Source: Evernia prunastri
Taxonomy: Eukaryota; Ascomycota; Lecanoromycetes; Lecanorales; Parmeliaceae
DNA length: 64,000 nt
Assembly (NCBI GenBank): GCA_003184365.1
Contig: NKYR01000074.1
Coordinates: 124,680-188,679, forward strand
Direction: 5' to 3'
The notes under the pieces are model-generated. The model was not told the DNA's origin. It saw nothing but the letters and a program-made list of their open reading frames with translations, and ran no database searches. This document shows positions 1-11,275 of this stretch, in pieces. Made by a program: the position numbers and the translations under genes. Within the stretch, counting starts at the first letter, position 1, and each line of letters starts with the position of its first letter.

Positions 1-1274
1 CGTATTTCTCTAGTGAAAGGAGATATGCCGGACCACGTGCTCTCACGGTGCAGAGCCAGTGAGTGGCCCAGCCGGACGGCAACACTGAAAAGCGTCCATG
101 CAAACATGGTATCATCATTTGATCGAACAGTAATCTGAGGAGTGTTGTTAGCATATTCCATGAACTGTGTGACTTTTTGCATCCCAAATTTTTACGGATT
201 CGCTAAACATTAAACATATTGGGACTGCCGAATATACTTACAAGAAATATGACAAGGGCTTGCAGCGTGCCGATCTCTTTAGTACTCAACAGGTCCGCGT
301 TAGATAGTGCTGACTCTGTGCCAGACCTGTACCGGGCTAGCAAAGAGTTCCTTCCGTCATGGAAGTTCTGTAAGCATTCCTCTTGTGTTAAAGAAGTGAT
401 TGCGGCATAGTACATGGCGAACAGTAATGCCTCGACATAGTTCCCAGATGGTATAGCGTCAATGTTGGCCGAAGCACTCATCACCAGCTTCCGTAGGCTT
501 GGGATATGTAGTATCTTGGCCATTGGATCTATATTCCTTTGAAAATAGTGAAACAGAGCGATCAGCTGGGCGGGAGGAGGGTGTAGCAGACGCAGCTCTC
601 TTTGATGCAGAAGGCTAGATCCAAAGAGTACGGATGATTGAGAAGTGCTTGTCTCAGCTGGCGATTGGCCAGAAAGCTGGGAATCTTCTTCTTCCTCGGT
701 GTCGTCGTCCATTGTCTCCTTGAGACCTTGGACCTGTAGTGCGCCAACCGGTCAGCGAACTTGCAATTGACAGTGTTGTGGATTCCGCTGCCATGTATAC
801 AGAAAAACCAACCTCAGAGCTCAACGACCTCCAGAAATGAGAGCCTAAATATCTGCCCATCCCATCTTCAGGGTGGTCAGGACCATTGCTGCCGGGTGAC
901 CGAGCTTCCGATGTGTGCCTGGAACGACTAGTATCGGGGCTCGTTGATCCCTCTTCTACAAGTTTCTTCCCATTCACATCCTTCCCCTCGACTTTCATTT
1001 TCTCAATCAACTCTTCCATCCTGCCCAATCTGCGCATGAGTTCGTCATTGGTCGCTTTGGAGCTCGCCGATTTCTTCTTCGGGTGCCTCGCACGCTCAGG
1101 GAAGACGCAATTGAGGTTGGAGCGAGAACATGGTGAACATGGCGACTTCTTGTCGCATTTGATCTTTCGCTGTCGGCAAAGGGTGCAACTCAAGGGCTGC
1201 TGTGCTGGGTTTCGTTGACCGGAGCCGGGGCTTGATGCAGTCCCAGAAGCCGGGCGCTGTAGGTGGTCGGCCAT
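1..1274 (-). CDS. Zn2Cys6 transcription factor, C-terminus cut by window edge
   Basis: Predicted nuclear gene regulator. The first exon (1274-801) carries a complete binuclear zinc cluster, with cysteines at residues 30, 33, 40, 46, 49 and 56 in CX2CX6CX5CX2CX6C spacing, followed by a basic linker and a short coiled-coil-like helix (residues about 75-95) as usual for dimerising Gal4-type factors. Phase-0 introns at 800-734 (donor GTATAC, acceptor CTACAG) and 241-135 (donor GTAAGT, acceptor CTCAG) lead to exons 733-242 and 134-1. The last two exons read as the start of the fungal_trans middle homology region (helical, with the typical 'AVRLGHSLALHR' helix in the third exon). The gene runs off the left edge, so the effector part is missing. 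Targets cannot be inferred; the nearest other genes are a small unknown and a GH43 enzyme, 1-4 kb away. Confidence 0.9.
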
Positions 1275-2343
1275 GAGAGGAAAATTGGGTATTTGGAGAT
1301 AGTGAGGGCATGCTAGGATTGATATATGATTCCAGGCAGCCAGTAAATTGACCTGCTATGAGTGCAAATAGGGTAAAGCCAACATCGTACTCGCGACCTG
1401 CCGTGCCGCAGGGACAGGGGTCAGCGGTGAAAGGCGTCCTATTAGGGTACTCTATAAAGTTAGTTGAAGGGAAAATTGGCTGATACGTATTCGTTTTCAG
1501 GTCCGAATTACCTACCATTATTGAATGACTTGTTTTGAATCAAGGTACAGGGTACTGCCTGCAGTTTGCCAGTGCTGGGTAACAGGAGAAAATGAGGGAA
1601 AATGAGCCGGTAAGGTAGGCCATTACTCGTACTGTACCTAGTTTGCTTCACCATCTAACTTGTAATTAAGGCGAGGAAAGCAAAACGGAAGATCGACCTA
1701 TCAGCTGCCGCCTACGAGACTCTGTGTATGATGATAGAGTTCTCGTTATCTAATCTTCTTCTTCTTCTCTTTCCTTTTCTTTTTCATTTCTCTCTCATTT
1801 GAGGTCCCCTCCAAAGAGAGTGAATAATTAGGATTCACAACGTCGGATTGTTTTCGAATGGTATCAGTCTTTCTGGAGCAATTGTTGCAGCTTCTAATAA
1901 GTCTTTGCATATATTGATGGCCCTCGATGACTCCGACTCAAGAATTCCATTTTCATTGAGATATTCTGGACTGGTGAAACGAGTATACTGCGATGGGCTT
2001 CTACGCTCAAATTTATTCTCACTGCTTACTCTGCACAATCTTGTATACCGCAAAGCTTTGTTGATTATATCCCTGATAGACCAATCTTTTCTTATATATC
2101 ACACCTTGCTTTGGAAATTCCTCTCGTCTTGGAGTCACCCAAATTTGCCTAGCCTGAGGTTAGGGCTAACATTTGGATGACGACAATGCCAAGACTGAGA
2201 TATGTCACCCCGAAGCCTCACAATCTTATTCTTGACATCGCAAATCGACAAATTACACGTCTCCTCGAATACTTATACTGTACTGTTCCTCTCATCGTAC
2301 TAGGATTAAGCATTCGCGAATATATCACGCCAGAGACCTGAAA
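1275..2343. other. Intergenic, divergent promoters
   Basis: Lies between the divergently transcribed regulator (-) and the small gene at 2344 (+), so it should hold both promoters. A CT-rich stretch at about 1755-1800 resembles a fungal leader. The reading frames here show no family signature and I see no gene. Confidence 0.5.
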
Positions 2344-2879
2344 ATGGCTTCGCAAGACCCTAATCCTCAAGGCGGCTCTCTCACAGAAATGGCCGTCGAA
2401 GGCACCAGGGTTCCAGATGATGCAGGAACTCAAAACACCTTACCCTCCGTTCCTCGCCCAGATCAGATTACGGATTCATCCAACGATCCTAACAACCTCG
2501 GTGCGACCGATCTGGCTGGCGCCGCAGACAATGCTCAGGATGTCAGCAGGGTACGTCACATTCTTCTTCTTACCTCTTGGAATGACTCAACAGCTTTTAA
2601 TTGTAACCGGAACCATGCCAAAATTGCTTGACTAATCTTTCCTTGCTGCAGACGACACGTGATACCGCCCCTAATCCAGAAACCATTACCGGCACAGGTG
2701 ACGCACTGCCTTCAGAGATTGGCTCGAAGCGTCTTCATAACGACGCGAGCCCAGATCTTAGTAAAGGCCACCAACGATATGACAAGCATGTGAGACAAAA
2801 GGGCAGTGATCAAGAGAAAGGTGCCAGCGAGGGGGCCACGGAAGATGAGGTTGTGGGTGGAGTTGTTGGAGGGCGCTAA
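2344..2879 (+). CDS. Small hydrophilic hypothetical protein (two exons)
   Basis: Predicted 144-residue protein. Exon 1 is 2344-2550 and exon 2 is 2652-2879; the 101-bp intron has donor GTACGT and acceptor TGCAG and is phase 0 on both sides, which is the main reason to believe the gene. The protein is rich in Asp, Asn, Pro, Gly, Lys and Glu, has no hydrophobic segment and no recognised motif, and is probably disordered. The second half contains charged Lys/Arg/Asp/Glu runs and ends in a Val/Gly-rich tail. The start ATG follows 'gagacctgaaa'. Function is unknown. Confidence 0.55.
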
Positions 2880-5209
2880 AAATCTGTGGGAGAGTCGAAG
2901 AGGACCGATGACACAGAAGGACTACAAGCAGCAACTAGCGACTATCATGCAAATTCCAGACATACTTCACAGCAACCTATTGTATGCTAAATCAATGCCT
3001 CGAAAAACCTCGCTATTGGTGTTCATCCCAACGCTAGCAGGCGTCATGTCACCAGCATAAAACGCTATTCTGTCGTTATGAGCATGTTCATCTCTTCAAC
3101 CTGCTACGATCATCTGCGGTAGGAACCGATAAACAACACTATGGTATACTTCGAACACAATGGTCCTAATGGACACCACACTCGGACATACTTTGATCGG
3201 TGCGCTAACAAGATAAGTCAAGCCAAAGCTATGGGTAACAAGTACGTGATGTCTATGCGAAGCTGTACGATTGCTCTCGAAAATATTCATTGGGCAGTGT
3301 TGCAGCCACCATTAAGGTAAGGTCTAGTTGCACGAAGAAACCTATATTCCGTTTCGGCCTGTGCTAATCAAAAGCAATTGATAGTCTGCCGAATTGACAG
3401 CCATATGCTTGCTCTACTTTACTATCTCAAGCTCTATACGACTTCAATGGTGGTTATCTGTCGGGAAGGTAGATTGAGCTTTGAGATGGATGCTGCCACC
3501 ATCATAATCACGTTGTACAAGATGAAAGGTAAAACGATCGCTGCAAAGGCTCGGAAAGCCTCTAAGAGTGGATCCAGTCCTCAAGATTGTTACCATCGTG
3601 TCTGGGAGGACAAATCTTGTCGGGCTCGGGCAGCAAATCACGCTTGGAGAAGTCTGGGACACCAAATTCCGACCATGAGGGTTGCGATGGTGTTGATATT
3701 GATAAAGAGGTATAGTCAATGGAATGAGAGGCGAACAACGAAAATTCGCGCGGTGGGACCAAAGCATGTTTTGCTGTACGAAAGTCCGTCCGAAGTTTAA
3801 TTCTATTGCGCCTGAAAGATGTAAGAGCTAGCTTTTGGTGTCAGGTCAGTACCAGCAGACTTCAGCGCTCAAGCAGATACTCGAGCTCGTCATGACCATG
3901 AAATGTAATGCTATGAGCTCGAAATACCCGGCCAAGCTGTTTACCAGTCGTGCAAACTCGAGAGAAGCAAGCGCACTATGTCTGGATCCGACAGCGTGGC
4001 CAGCCTTAGAAATGGCTGGCTCAGAAATTTGGTAACGTCGCACAAGGAGGCAGAAATCAGCATCGACAAGACCGTTACAGGACTTCTGTTCAGAGCTCCT
4101 CACTTTGGACTTCGTCCCAGGATTGATCTCAGTTGTAACGCCAGAAGCAGATCTGTATCTTTCCGAGTCTGGTCAACTGGTACCGGTCAAGATAGACTGA
4201 GCTGTTGTTGCACTTTGGACAGACTCATGGACAGGAATATGAGTCGCGTAAGATTGGGGACCGATTGCAAGGTCAAGGATACCGTTGTGGACAATCATGG
4301 CACGGGCTTTGAGGCTCGATTTAATTAATCGACTACATCCTCGGGCTGTTAGAGCATGGCTCTGGTGTCGAACGTATTACTCTTGTGTCCGAAGAGACGT
4401 CTAAGTACAAGCTCATGACGAGAAGTATACCTGGCAAGAAGCATGGCTTGAATTTAGTCGGACAAATGGCCGCAAGGCTGTTTGAGGCAAGAAGAACCTC
4501 ATCGGAGCCTCGGCCTTAGTGCGCAGATCCACCATGTCCCTGATTATTTCTGACTGCCTAATCGGGAAAGGGGCCATGGCCACATCTTACGGGGATGTCT
4601 AATACCCCTCACCGTCTACCCACTATACCTTTATGCCCTCCTCCATCATCTGGAGCATGACATCATTTGCGCGAGAGATTAAATCCACCAGGGCCGTCAT
4701 TTACTGCAGCCCTTTGAATCTCTGCTTGATCTACCCGGTCCTCTGACGCTTCCCCGCATTCTCACCCGTCTGCTAGAGAATAGGAAGGATGATGCTGTGC
4801 TTAAGGATATTGGTTGCAACGGCTGCTACCCTGACTAAGCCTGGTGCTCCGAGATTTACCGGGCTTGTCTTGGACTTCTCCGCATTCTCACAGTCAGCTC
4901 GACCCTGGAGAGACGATACCTCCTGCCTGTTTCTGTGAACCTTGCGCCATGCAAGCTGCGTGAATTAAAGATGATTTGCAGAGTCTGACGGCATGACGAT
5001 GCACTGCCGGTAAGTGTGAGCTTGCCCTGAAGCGACTGTGAAATCCTTCCCGAAGCTTTGGAATCTGCATGATGTGAGGCTTTATTGGATGATTAAGCGA
5101 TGAACAGTCCCCCGGGGACACAATATAAAAGGATGTCATTTAGGATTCAGGATGTCCACAAATTCATCTCCGTTATTTGCTCTACAAAAGCTGTACATAC
5201 ACTTTCACC
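2880..5209. other. Gene-poor stretch with a possible decayed coding remnant
   Basis: No convincing intact gene. Between about 3540 and 4560 short in-frame blocks on the + strand read like protein but are broken by stops and frame changes. One such block at about 4323-4520 begins LIDYILGLLEHG and recalls the C-terminal half of SF1-type helicases, but too weakly to name a family. Just upstream of the GH43 gene, 'caatataaaagg' at about 5121-5132 looks like a TATA box for it. Confidence 0.35.
5121..5132 (+). promoter_or_regulatory. Candidate TATA box of the GH43 gene
   Basis: The sequence caatataaaagg lies about 80 bp before the ATG at 5210 in an otherwise mixed-composition region, at a distance that suits a strongly induced secreted-enzyme gene. 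Inferred from position only. Confidence 0.45.
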
Positions 5210-6298
5210 ATGTTTTCTCAAGCCCTTCTCCTCTTACTCTGCATCGCTCCCTTCTCCTTACAAGCACCTGTAACGAAACGAGCATTCTCAAACGGTCCTG
5301 TAATCACGTCCAATTTCCCCGACCCTGCTTTCATCAACGTCGGTGGCACGTACTATGCCTTTGGGACCTCAGATGGAGCCATAAATGTTCAAATCGCAAC
5401 GTCGCCAGACTTCGACACCTGGACGGTGACTGGTGGTGACGCTCTCCCGACCATACCGTCTTGGAGTACAGGCACTGTCTGGGCGCCTGATGTCGTTCAA
5501 GTCGTGAGAAGCTCCACGAGAGTCACTGGTCAGAGGGAGACTGACCGTGACAGGCTGACGGCTCTTTCGTCCTGTACTTCGCTGCTGTATCGTCCACCAA
5601 TACGAGCATGCATTGCGTCGGGACAGCCACGTCCTCGGCAATCGAAGGTCCTTACACAGCCAGCGACACCCCTTTCGCCTGTCCTTTAGAGTAAGCCTTG
5701 CCCCAACCCCGAATCTCCCCCTCTGCCTCGAAGATCCCCAACTGAACGCTCCAATCACAGCCAAGGCGGCGCCATCGACGCGGCCGGCTTCGCCGACTCA
5801 GACGGCTCCCTCTACGTCGTGTACAAAGTCGACGGCAACAGCCTGGGCGGCGGCGGCATCTGCGGCAACGGCGACGAGTCCCACCCCACGCCCATCATGC
5901 TGCAGGCCGTCGCCGCCGACGGCGTCACCCCGACCGGCGACCCCACCCAGATCCTCGACCGCGGCCCCGCCGACGGGCCCCTCGTCGAAGCCCCCGACCT
6001 CATCCTCGTCGCCGGCACGTACTACCTCTTCTTCAGCAGCAACTGCTACAACGGCCCGGAATACGACACGAGCTACGCCACCGCCCCCGCCGTCACTGGG
6101 CCCTACGCCAAGGCGTCGAGCCCGCTCTTGGTCAGCGGCGGGGACGGCGGGGCGTTGAATAGCCCTGGGGGAGCGACGGTGGGGCCAGCGGGCGCGCAGA
6201 TGGTCTTTCATAGCGATTCGGTGGCGGGGGATGCGTCGGTGCGGCAGATGTGGACGGCGGGCATCACGGTTGCGGGTGGGGTGGTTAGTATCAGCTGA
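5210..6298 (+). CDS. Secreted glycoside hydrolase family 43 (arabinanase/xylosidase type)
   Basis: Predicted 322-residue extracellular enzyme acting on arabinose- or xylose-containing plant cell-wall polymers. Exons 5210-5503, 5554-5690 and 5761-6298; introns are 50 bp (GTGAGA..CAG) and 70 bp (GTAAGC..CACAG), with consistent phases. The first 18 or so residues form a signal peptide, followed by a KR pair that could be a processing site. GH43 five-bladed propeller signatures are all present: the general-base Asp in FPDPAF (Asp38), the pKa-modulating Asp in GGAIDAAGF (Asp150) and the general-acid Glu in LVEAPDL (Glu220). There is no extra carbohydrate-binding module. Exon 3 is markedly GC-rich at third positions compared with exon 1. 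The subfamily, and hence the substrate, cannot be fixed from motifs. The ATG was chosen because it starts the signal peptide and has a good context (caccATG). Confidence 0.9.
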
Positions 6299-6549
6299 GG
6301 GACCTGAGGGGTGTGAGGGCGGCGTGCTGGTGGTGTACCTTGCGTTTCTATCGCATATAATGCTTAACGATAATTACGATGTTTCAAGAACCCCTTTCGG
6401 TTCACGAATCATGGATCTCCCGTTGCAAGAGACGGAACAGACTACCCTCCCTCGCCTTGCCTTTTCACGACACGTGTGCAAAACCGATCCGAGTCGGGCG
6501 GACCAACCGTCGAGGAACGAGCAGGAACGAACGATGGTTGGATAGGGAT

Positions 6550-6585
6550 AAGGTAGGTAAGGTAGGTTAGGTAGGTAGGTAGGTA
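6550..6585. repeat. GGTA/GGTAA microsatellite
   Basis: Imperfect tandem copies of GGTA(A/G) ending in three clean GGTAG units. The complementary motif (ACCTTACCTACCTT) recurs near 6662-6678, so the two could pair. Confidence 0.8.
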
Positions 6586-8012
6586 CTCGCATATGATTCG
6601 CACCCACCTTAGGGTTACGAGCCGTTCCCCCCTTTTTAGACTGCTTTCTCCGCATACGCTTTTTACCTTACCTACCTTGGAAGGCTAGAACATCATTTAA
6701 GGTAAAGTAACTTGCTAAGTGTAAGTGTACCTTAGTTCGTTTTAGCAAGATGCGGGGTTTTAGCGTTCGTTGATGGGTCGGTTGATCGGTCGATTGGTTG
6801 GTGTGGGGTATAGAGGGATGTATAGTGTGTATGTGTTGAGTGTGTTGTATGTTTATTTGTCGACCGTGATATGTAAATACTGTTTGATGTTTATGCGTCG
6901 GAATCGACACCGCAAAGTGGGATGTGGCGTTCCGAGTTTATGCGTTGGTGTAGAGTATGTATGGGTTTGTATGGGGAATGGAGAGGAAGAGGAGGAGGAG
7001 GAGAAAGAGAAAGAGAGAAGAAATCCAGGCGTTGGGTTTTTCAAGGCTGACTGGTTCATGTAGCTGGGTTGAGTTCCCATCTCCGAACTCTCCTGGGCTG
7101 CGTCTCTACCCTCATAAGGTAACTCTTACCTATCCCACGGGTCTTTAAACTCCTTGGGGGGTACGAACGGGCTCATACTCGTAGGGCTGAATCTCACGAA
7201 GCCTGCCACTCCCCAGTCGATGGGGAATGCGATAGTGACCGTTGAGTCCGCGACACCAGGCACGCGATGATCTCGTTGTCGGAACCGCAAACTTGTTTGC
7301 TGCTGCGGCTAGCCATTTCCGGGGAGCATTGTTTGTTCGATGCTGCTGTGTTGGAGCTTATATTTCATCATTCTTTCTCGCCTTCTTTCTGAACTTCTGG
7401 GGTTTCATCGCTCAAAAGCCTGAGAAGCGCAGTTGCCGAGAGGGATCTCTTTGATATTTTGACTATAGATGGATGTGTATATTGCGCTTGGCCTTTCTGA
7501 ATCTACAATTTGACTAATCGAGATTCTTCACTCGCGAGAGGGCTAGTGGTCAGGGAAAGCGCTATTCTACTCTACTCAACTCAAAGGAGTCCAGCCGGGT
7601 GTCTGTTGGATGAACTACATGATCGATGATTCTATGAAATGGTGTGTGTGACTATACAGTTGTTTTGAAGCCATGCCAAGACCATGTGCGAGTCATTTCT
7701 ACAGTGGTCCCGGGCCTCTATCACTGCGATCCTGATCCTGATGGCGTCACACCCAGTCCTCCTCCTTTCATTATCAGCAATCAGCCCAGAGGGCGGCATC
7801 GAAATTTCGGCTGGCTGGCTCCTTCTCAGCTGAATGCTAGATCTGGTTCTCTGGTCGCTACCTTTAAGGCTTTAATTGTGCTGTGAGACGCAACCGCATC
7901 TATTCTACAAATTGTATCTTAGCGTGTGGCTACCCAGATTACTCGGAGGCCTCATTCTTCGCTTTTGCACGCCTTTCGGGCCTGGAATCCTCGCCATTGG
8001 TTTTGGCACGCT

Positions 8013-8098
8013 CTTCGGGCCTCAAAGGCGTGATATTTGAAAAGTCGTACAACTCCAGAACAAGGCAAAATCACACAGAGAGGCTTTGAGGCCCGAGA
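8013..8098. repeat. Inverted repeat / possible hairpin
   Basis: TTCGGGCCTCAAAGGC at about 8013-8028 is matched in inverse by GGCTTTGAGGCCCGAG at about 8082-8097, with a loop of about 50 bp. A diverged direct copy of the left arm (gcacgcctttcgggcc) sits just upstream at about 7967. Confidence 0.55.
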
Positions 8099-9122
8099 TC
8101 ATGGGACCGCTTTCCAATCGGTTGGCTCGTGAGTACACGGACGACGGAGTGAAGACTTTCATGCCGTTCCTCGACCGCCTACCTGCGTGGGGCTGCAGCG
8201 AAAGCCATGTTGACAATACATGCTTCCTCTCTCTGCAGGCAACAGGTGACTCATTCAGTTGGGCTGCAGCTCCTTTGGAAGGGGGCGCACGTCTTCAATG
8301 AGTCGAGTCGGGCAGGTATGTGGCAACTCGACCAATTATTGGTCTCCTCCCAAGCAGGCGGCAACTTGATGTTTCAGACTGCCGGAAGGTCCTTTAGCCA
8401 ATCGTTCTTGCGGCTCCAACTACCAGTAGGCGACAGCTTCTGCTTTTGAACTATGATTTGTCCAGCCAGTGCAATACTTTAGGTCCACCACACGTGTTGC
8501 AGGGGGCGGTGCGAAGCCTTAACACTTCGCAGTATCTACGACTTTGGCTATGTCCAAGTATTGTTAACGATACCACAAAGGCTCCCATGCCATCCATTAG
8601 CACCCATTGGATGCAGCAAGGACTTGTGATTGGTACTGGAGCGCTCCTACTCGGCTGCCTCACTTTGACTGGGAGTCGACCTTCGAAGTCCGACTTCGCT
8701 ATGCTTCCGACCCAACTGGAGTACTGCCTCCAATTTGGCAATGTCCTCGTGCTCAGTGTTTCCCTATACTTAACGAAGCCTAAAAGTTGCATGTACTTGG
8801 ACCAGCCCAAGCCTGGTCAAAGGTATTGTCATATTCTTCCAGCCAACACCATCTATGGACTTCTCCGGGAGACATGCCTGGTGAGATCCGCTTGGATGAT
8901 GATAGATATCGCACTGATAACACTCCGCCACGCGAATGATGTCGGGCGAATCCAATACATATAAATAGGCCAGCCTTCTCCCCACGTTCCACCTTCGTCC
9001 ACAATTCTCCAGCAAGTCTCAAAAATCTCAAAGTCCTTCGGTCCCTCCACAGACTATTATCAACCCAGATAGTCCCCCTTCCATCTCTACCTCTCCAATC
9101 CCACCAGATCCCCAGTCCCAAA

Positions 9123-9569
9123 ATGTGTCACTACCTGTACTACCTCTTCACTTGCTGCAGCGAAGAAAAGGAAAACGACAGCGTCCACGTGGTCTCCGTA
9201 ATCTACTGCCGCCACTGCCCATCCCCGTCGGACGGTCGCTTGTATGACCTCGACTTCTTCCACTGCCCCTTCGTCTCGGCCGAATGTCTCGGCGATTCGG
9301 ATTACATGTGCCCGGAGTGCAGTCACACCTACAACATGGAGGATCCCCACGACGATCGGAACCGGGACACTGAACCATATGGTTCTTTCTCCGACGATCC
9401 AGACGACGATGATGAGTATGAGGACTTCTATACCGGTAAGTGGGACCATTGCTTGTTGCAGCGTTGCTTCGTCTATTTTTATGCAGCTGTTGCGATTGTT
9501 TATCCGATGTGCGTTGATGGGTTCTGACCGCGACTGTGGCATGTAGATTGGCACGAGGTGTATGAATGA
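9123..9569 (+). CDS. Small cysteine-rich acidic protein (two exons)
   Basis: Predicted 111-residue protein. Exon 1 is 9123-9435, exon 2 9547-9569; the 111-bp intron has a consensus donor (GTAAGT) and acceptor (ATGTAG), and the phase-1 junction rebuilds an Asp codon followed by WHEVYE and a stop. The N-terminus (MCHYLYYLFTCC) is a hydrophobic, Cys-containing start often seen in small fungal proteins. Cysteine pairs CRHC, CPF..CL and CPEC could bind zinc, and the second half is a very acidic Asp/Glu run. No secretion signal with a clear cleavage site is visible. Function is unknown; a zinc-binding role is inference from cysteine spacing. Confidence 0.65.
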
Positions 9570-10185
9570 GATGTATCACAGGCACACTTTCTCGAGCACA
9601 TCAAAGTACGGTCCTAATGGCAAGGGTGAGGGCAATGAACGCAGAGAGACCCCCTTCCCAGGGCACAGAGTTTCCACGACCATGACTCCGTAATGCTTTA
9701 CACTTGTGTAGGAGTCGGATGCGGCATCGATTCGGGAATCGGCAATTATTAAAGTCGTGGCATCGGATTGCGGATAATAATTACAGTATTCATAACTGTC
9801 TGTACCTAATCTCACATTCTCCAAAAGGATTTTTACCCGAGACACCTCTCCATTGATCAAAAGAAGCCGGTAGTGAAGCAACTGTGTCGTATCTACCGTG
9901 TGCACAAGTGAAGGAATACAGCACCATCGATACCCGTCACGGCAGCACAAAAAACGGAAAGCATAAAGAGCCACAACGCACTACCATGTTTCCCACCCCG
10001 TATGTGTGTATAGTGTACTGATTCGTGGACTGATTTCGTTCATGTGTTCGGTGTGTTCGGGTCATGTCTGTACGTTAAGTCCGACCTACATCTGCAGCCT
10101 GCCCAAACCCCTTATTTTCACATCCTACCTAACTCTACATCTGTAATCTGTAACCTGTCCAGGAATCGACCAACTACCTGCTCGA

Positions 10186-10262
10186 CCTACGCCTACGCCT
10201 ACGCCTACACCTACACCTACACCTACACCTACACCTACACCTACACCTACACCTACACCTAC
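10186..10262. repeat. (CCTACG)3-(CCTACA)10 microsatellite
   Basis: Hexanucleotide array that starts as CCTACG and changes to CCTACA, about 77 bp in all. Perfect or nearly perfect through most of its length. Confidence 0.95.
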
Positions 10263-10364
10263 AATCTACCCACTCACCTACATCAACTCCCACCGCCCCG
10301 TCCCGTCTGTTTCGACCAACTCATCCAATCATTATTCCACTATACCTAATATTCCCTCTTCCCT

Positions 10365-10384
10365 CCCCCCCCCCCCCCCCCCCC
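10365..10384. repeat. 20-bp poly-C run
   Basis: Twenty consecutive C bases flanked by CT-rich sequence; prone to length error in sequencing. Confidence 0.95.
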
Positions 10385-10387
10385 TCC

Positions 10388-10432
10388 ACCCCAACCCCAA
10401 CCCCAACCCCAATCCCAATCCCAATCCCACCC
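10388..10432. repeat. CCCCAA / CCCAAT array
   Basis: About four CCCCAA units followed by about three CCCAAT units. The complement (TTGGGG) has G-quadruplex potential. Confidence 0.85.
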
Positions 10433-10739
10433 ATCCCGATCTCGCCAATATGTATACGCCACAGGTCTTCACAACCAGATCCTCGAGACTAATCGTTTTG
10501 CGTAGTGGGAGATGTGAATGTGTGGGAATGTGGCGGTTGGCTGCTGGGAAGGGGTCGGGAGATGTGGATGAAGATGTGATGTATGCGTGTGGATAGGGAT
10601 GTGTGATGCGTGTGTGGGATATAAGAGGCAAGTCGGTTGCATCTTCAGTGCCGATGTCGGTTGACGCGGTGAGGTGGGGAGACGCCGCGTTCTTGTTTGG
10701 ATCCCTCTGCTGGTGGTTCTGGTGCTGCTGCTGCTTCGT

Positions 10740-11275
10740 CTTCCTCTCTTTCCTTTCATTCTTCTTCTCCTCCTCCTTCTCCTTCTCCTTCTCCTTCTTC
10801 ATCTCCTTCGTCGTCGTCTATATCTTCATCTTCATCTTCTTCTTCTTCTTCTTCTTCTGCTTCTTCTCCTTCTCCTTCTCCTTTACTTCTCCTCCTCCTT
10901 CTCCTTTGGCTTCTCCTTCTCCTTCTCCTTCTTCTTCTCCATCTCCGTCGTCGTCATCTTCATCTTCATCTTCATCTTTAACTTCTTCTTCTTCTTCTTC
11001 TTCTGCTTCTTCTCCTTCTCCTTCTCCTTCTCCTTTACTTCTCCTCCTCCTTCTCCTTCGGCTTCTCCTTCTCCTTCTCCTTCTTCTTCTCCATCTCCTT
11101 CGTCGTCATCTTCATCTTCATCTTCATCTTTGACTTCTTCTTCTTACTTCTCTTCTCCGTCTTCTTACTTCTCTTCTCCGTCTTCTCCTTCTCCTTCTCC
11201 TTCTTCTCCTTCTTCTTCTTCTTCTACTTCTCCACCTCCTTCTCCTTTGGCTTCTGCTTCTTCTCTACCTCCCCT
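10740..11275. repeat. Polypyrimidine minisatellite (CTT/CTC, about 152-bp higher unit)
   Basis: Almost pure C/T on the + strand for more than 500 bp, made of CTT, CTC and ATC triplets. Landmarks recur at a constant distance: GG at 10908 and 11060, TTTA at about 10884 and 11036, and the CGTCGTCATC block at 10949 and 11101 are each 152 bp apart, and a shorter, more diverged copy lies upstream. The higher-order unit therefore arose by segmental duplication, not only slippage. Confidence 0.85.

Larger units (their letters stand above)
6299..9122. other. Long intergenic region with simple repeats and a foldback
   Basis: No supported gene in 2.8 kb. It contains a GGTA-type microsatellite (6550-6585), GT-rich sequence at 6760-6860, a purine-rich run at about 6975-7025 and an inverted repeat at 8013-8098. 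The longest frame (8446-8964) lacks coding character. The last 100 bp before 9123 are CT-rich and probably the leader of the next gene. Confidence 0.55.

Noticed and set aside
5613..6211. Long open frames antisense to or offset from the GH43 third exon
   Set aside because: Shadows of a GC-rich coding exon whose true frame carries the catalytic residues.
8446..8964. 172-codon frame as a membrane protein gene
   Set aside because: No motif, no introns, poor amino-acid composition, and an equally long antisense frame.
10388..10432. TTGGGG-like telomeric repeat on the minus strand
   Set aside because: Ascomycete telomeres are normally TTAGGG and the array is short and followed by CCCAAT units; treated as a microsatellite.
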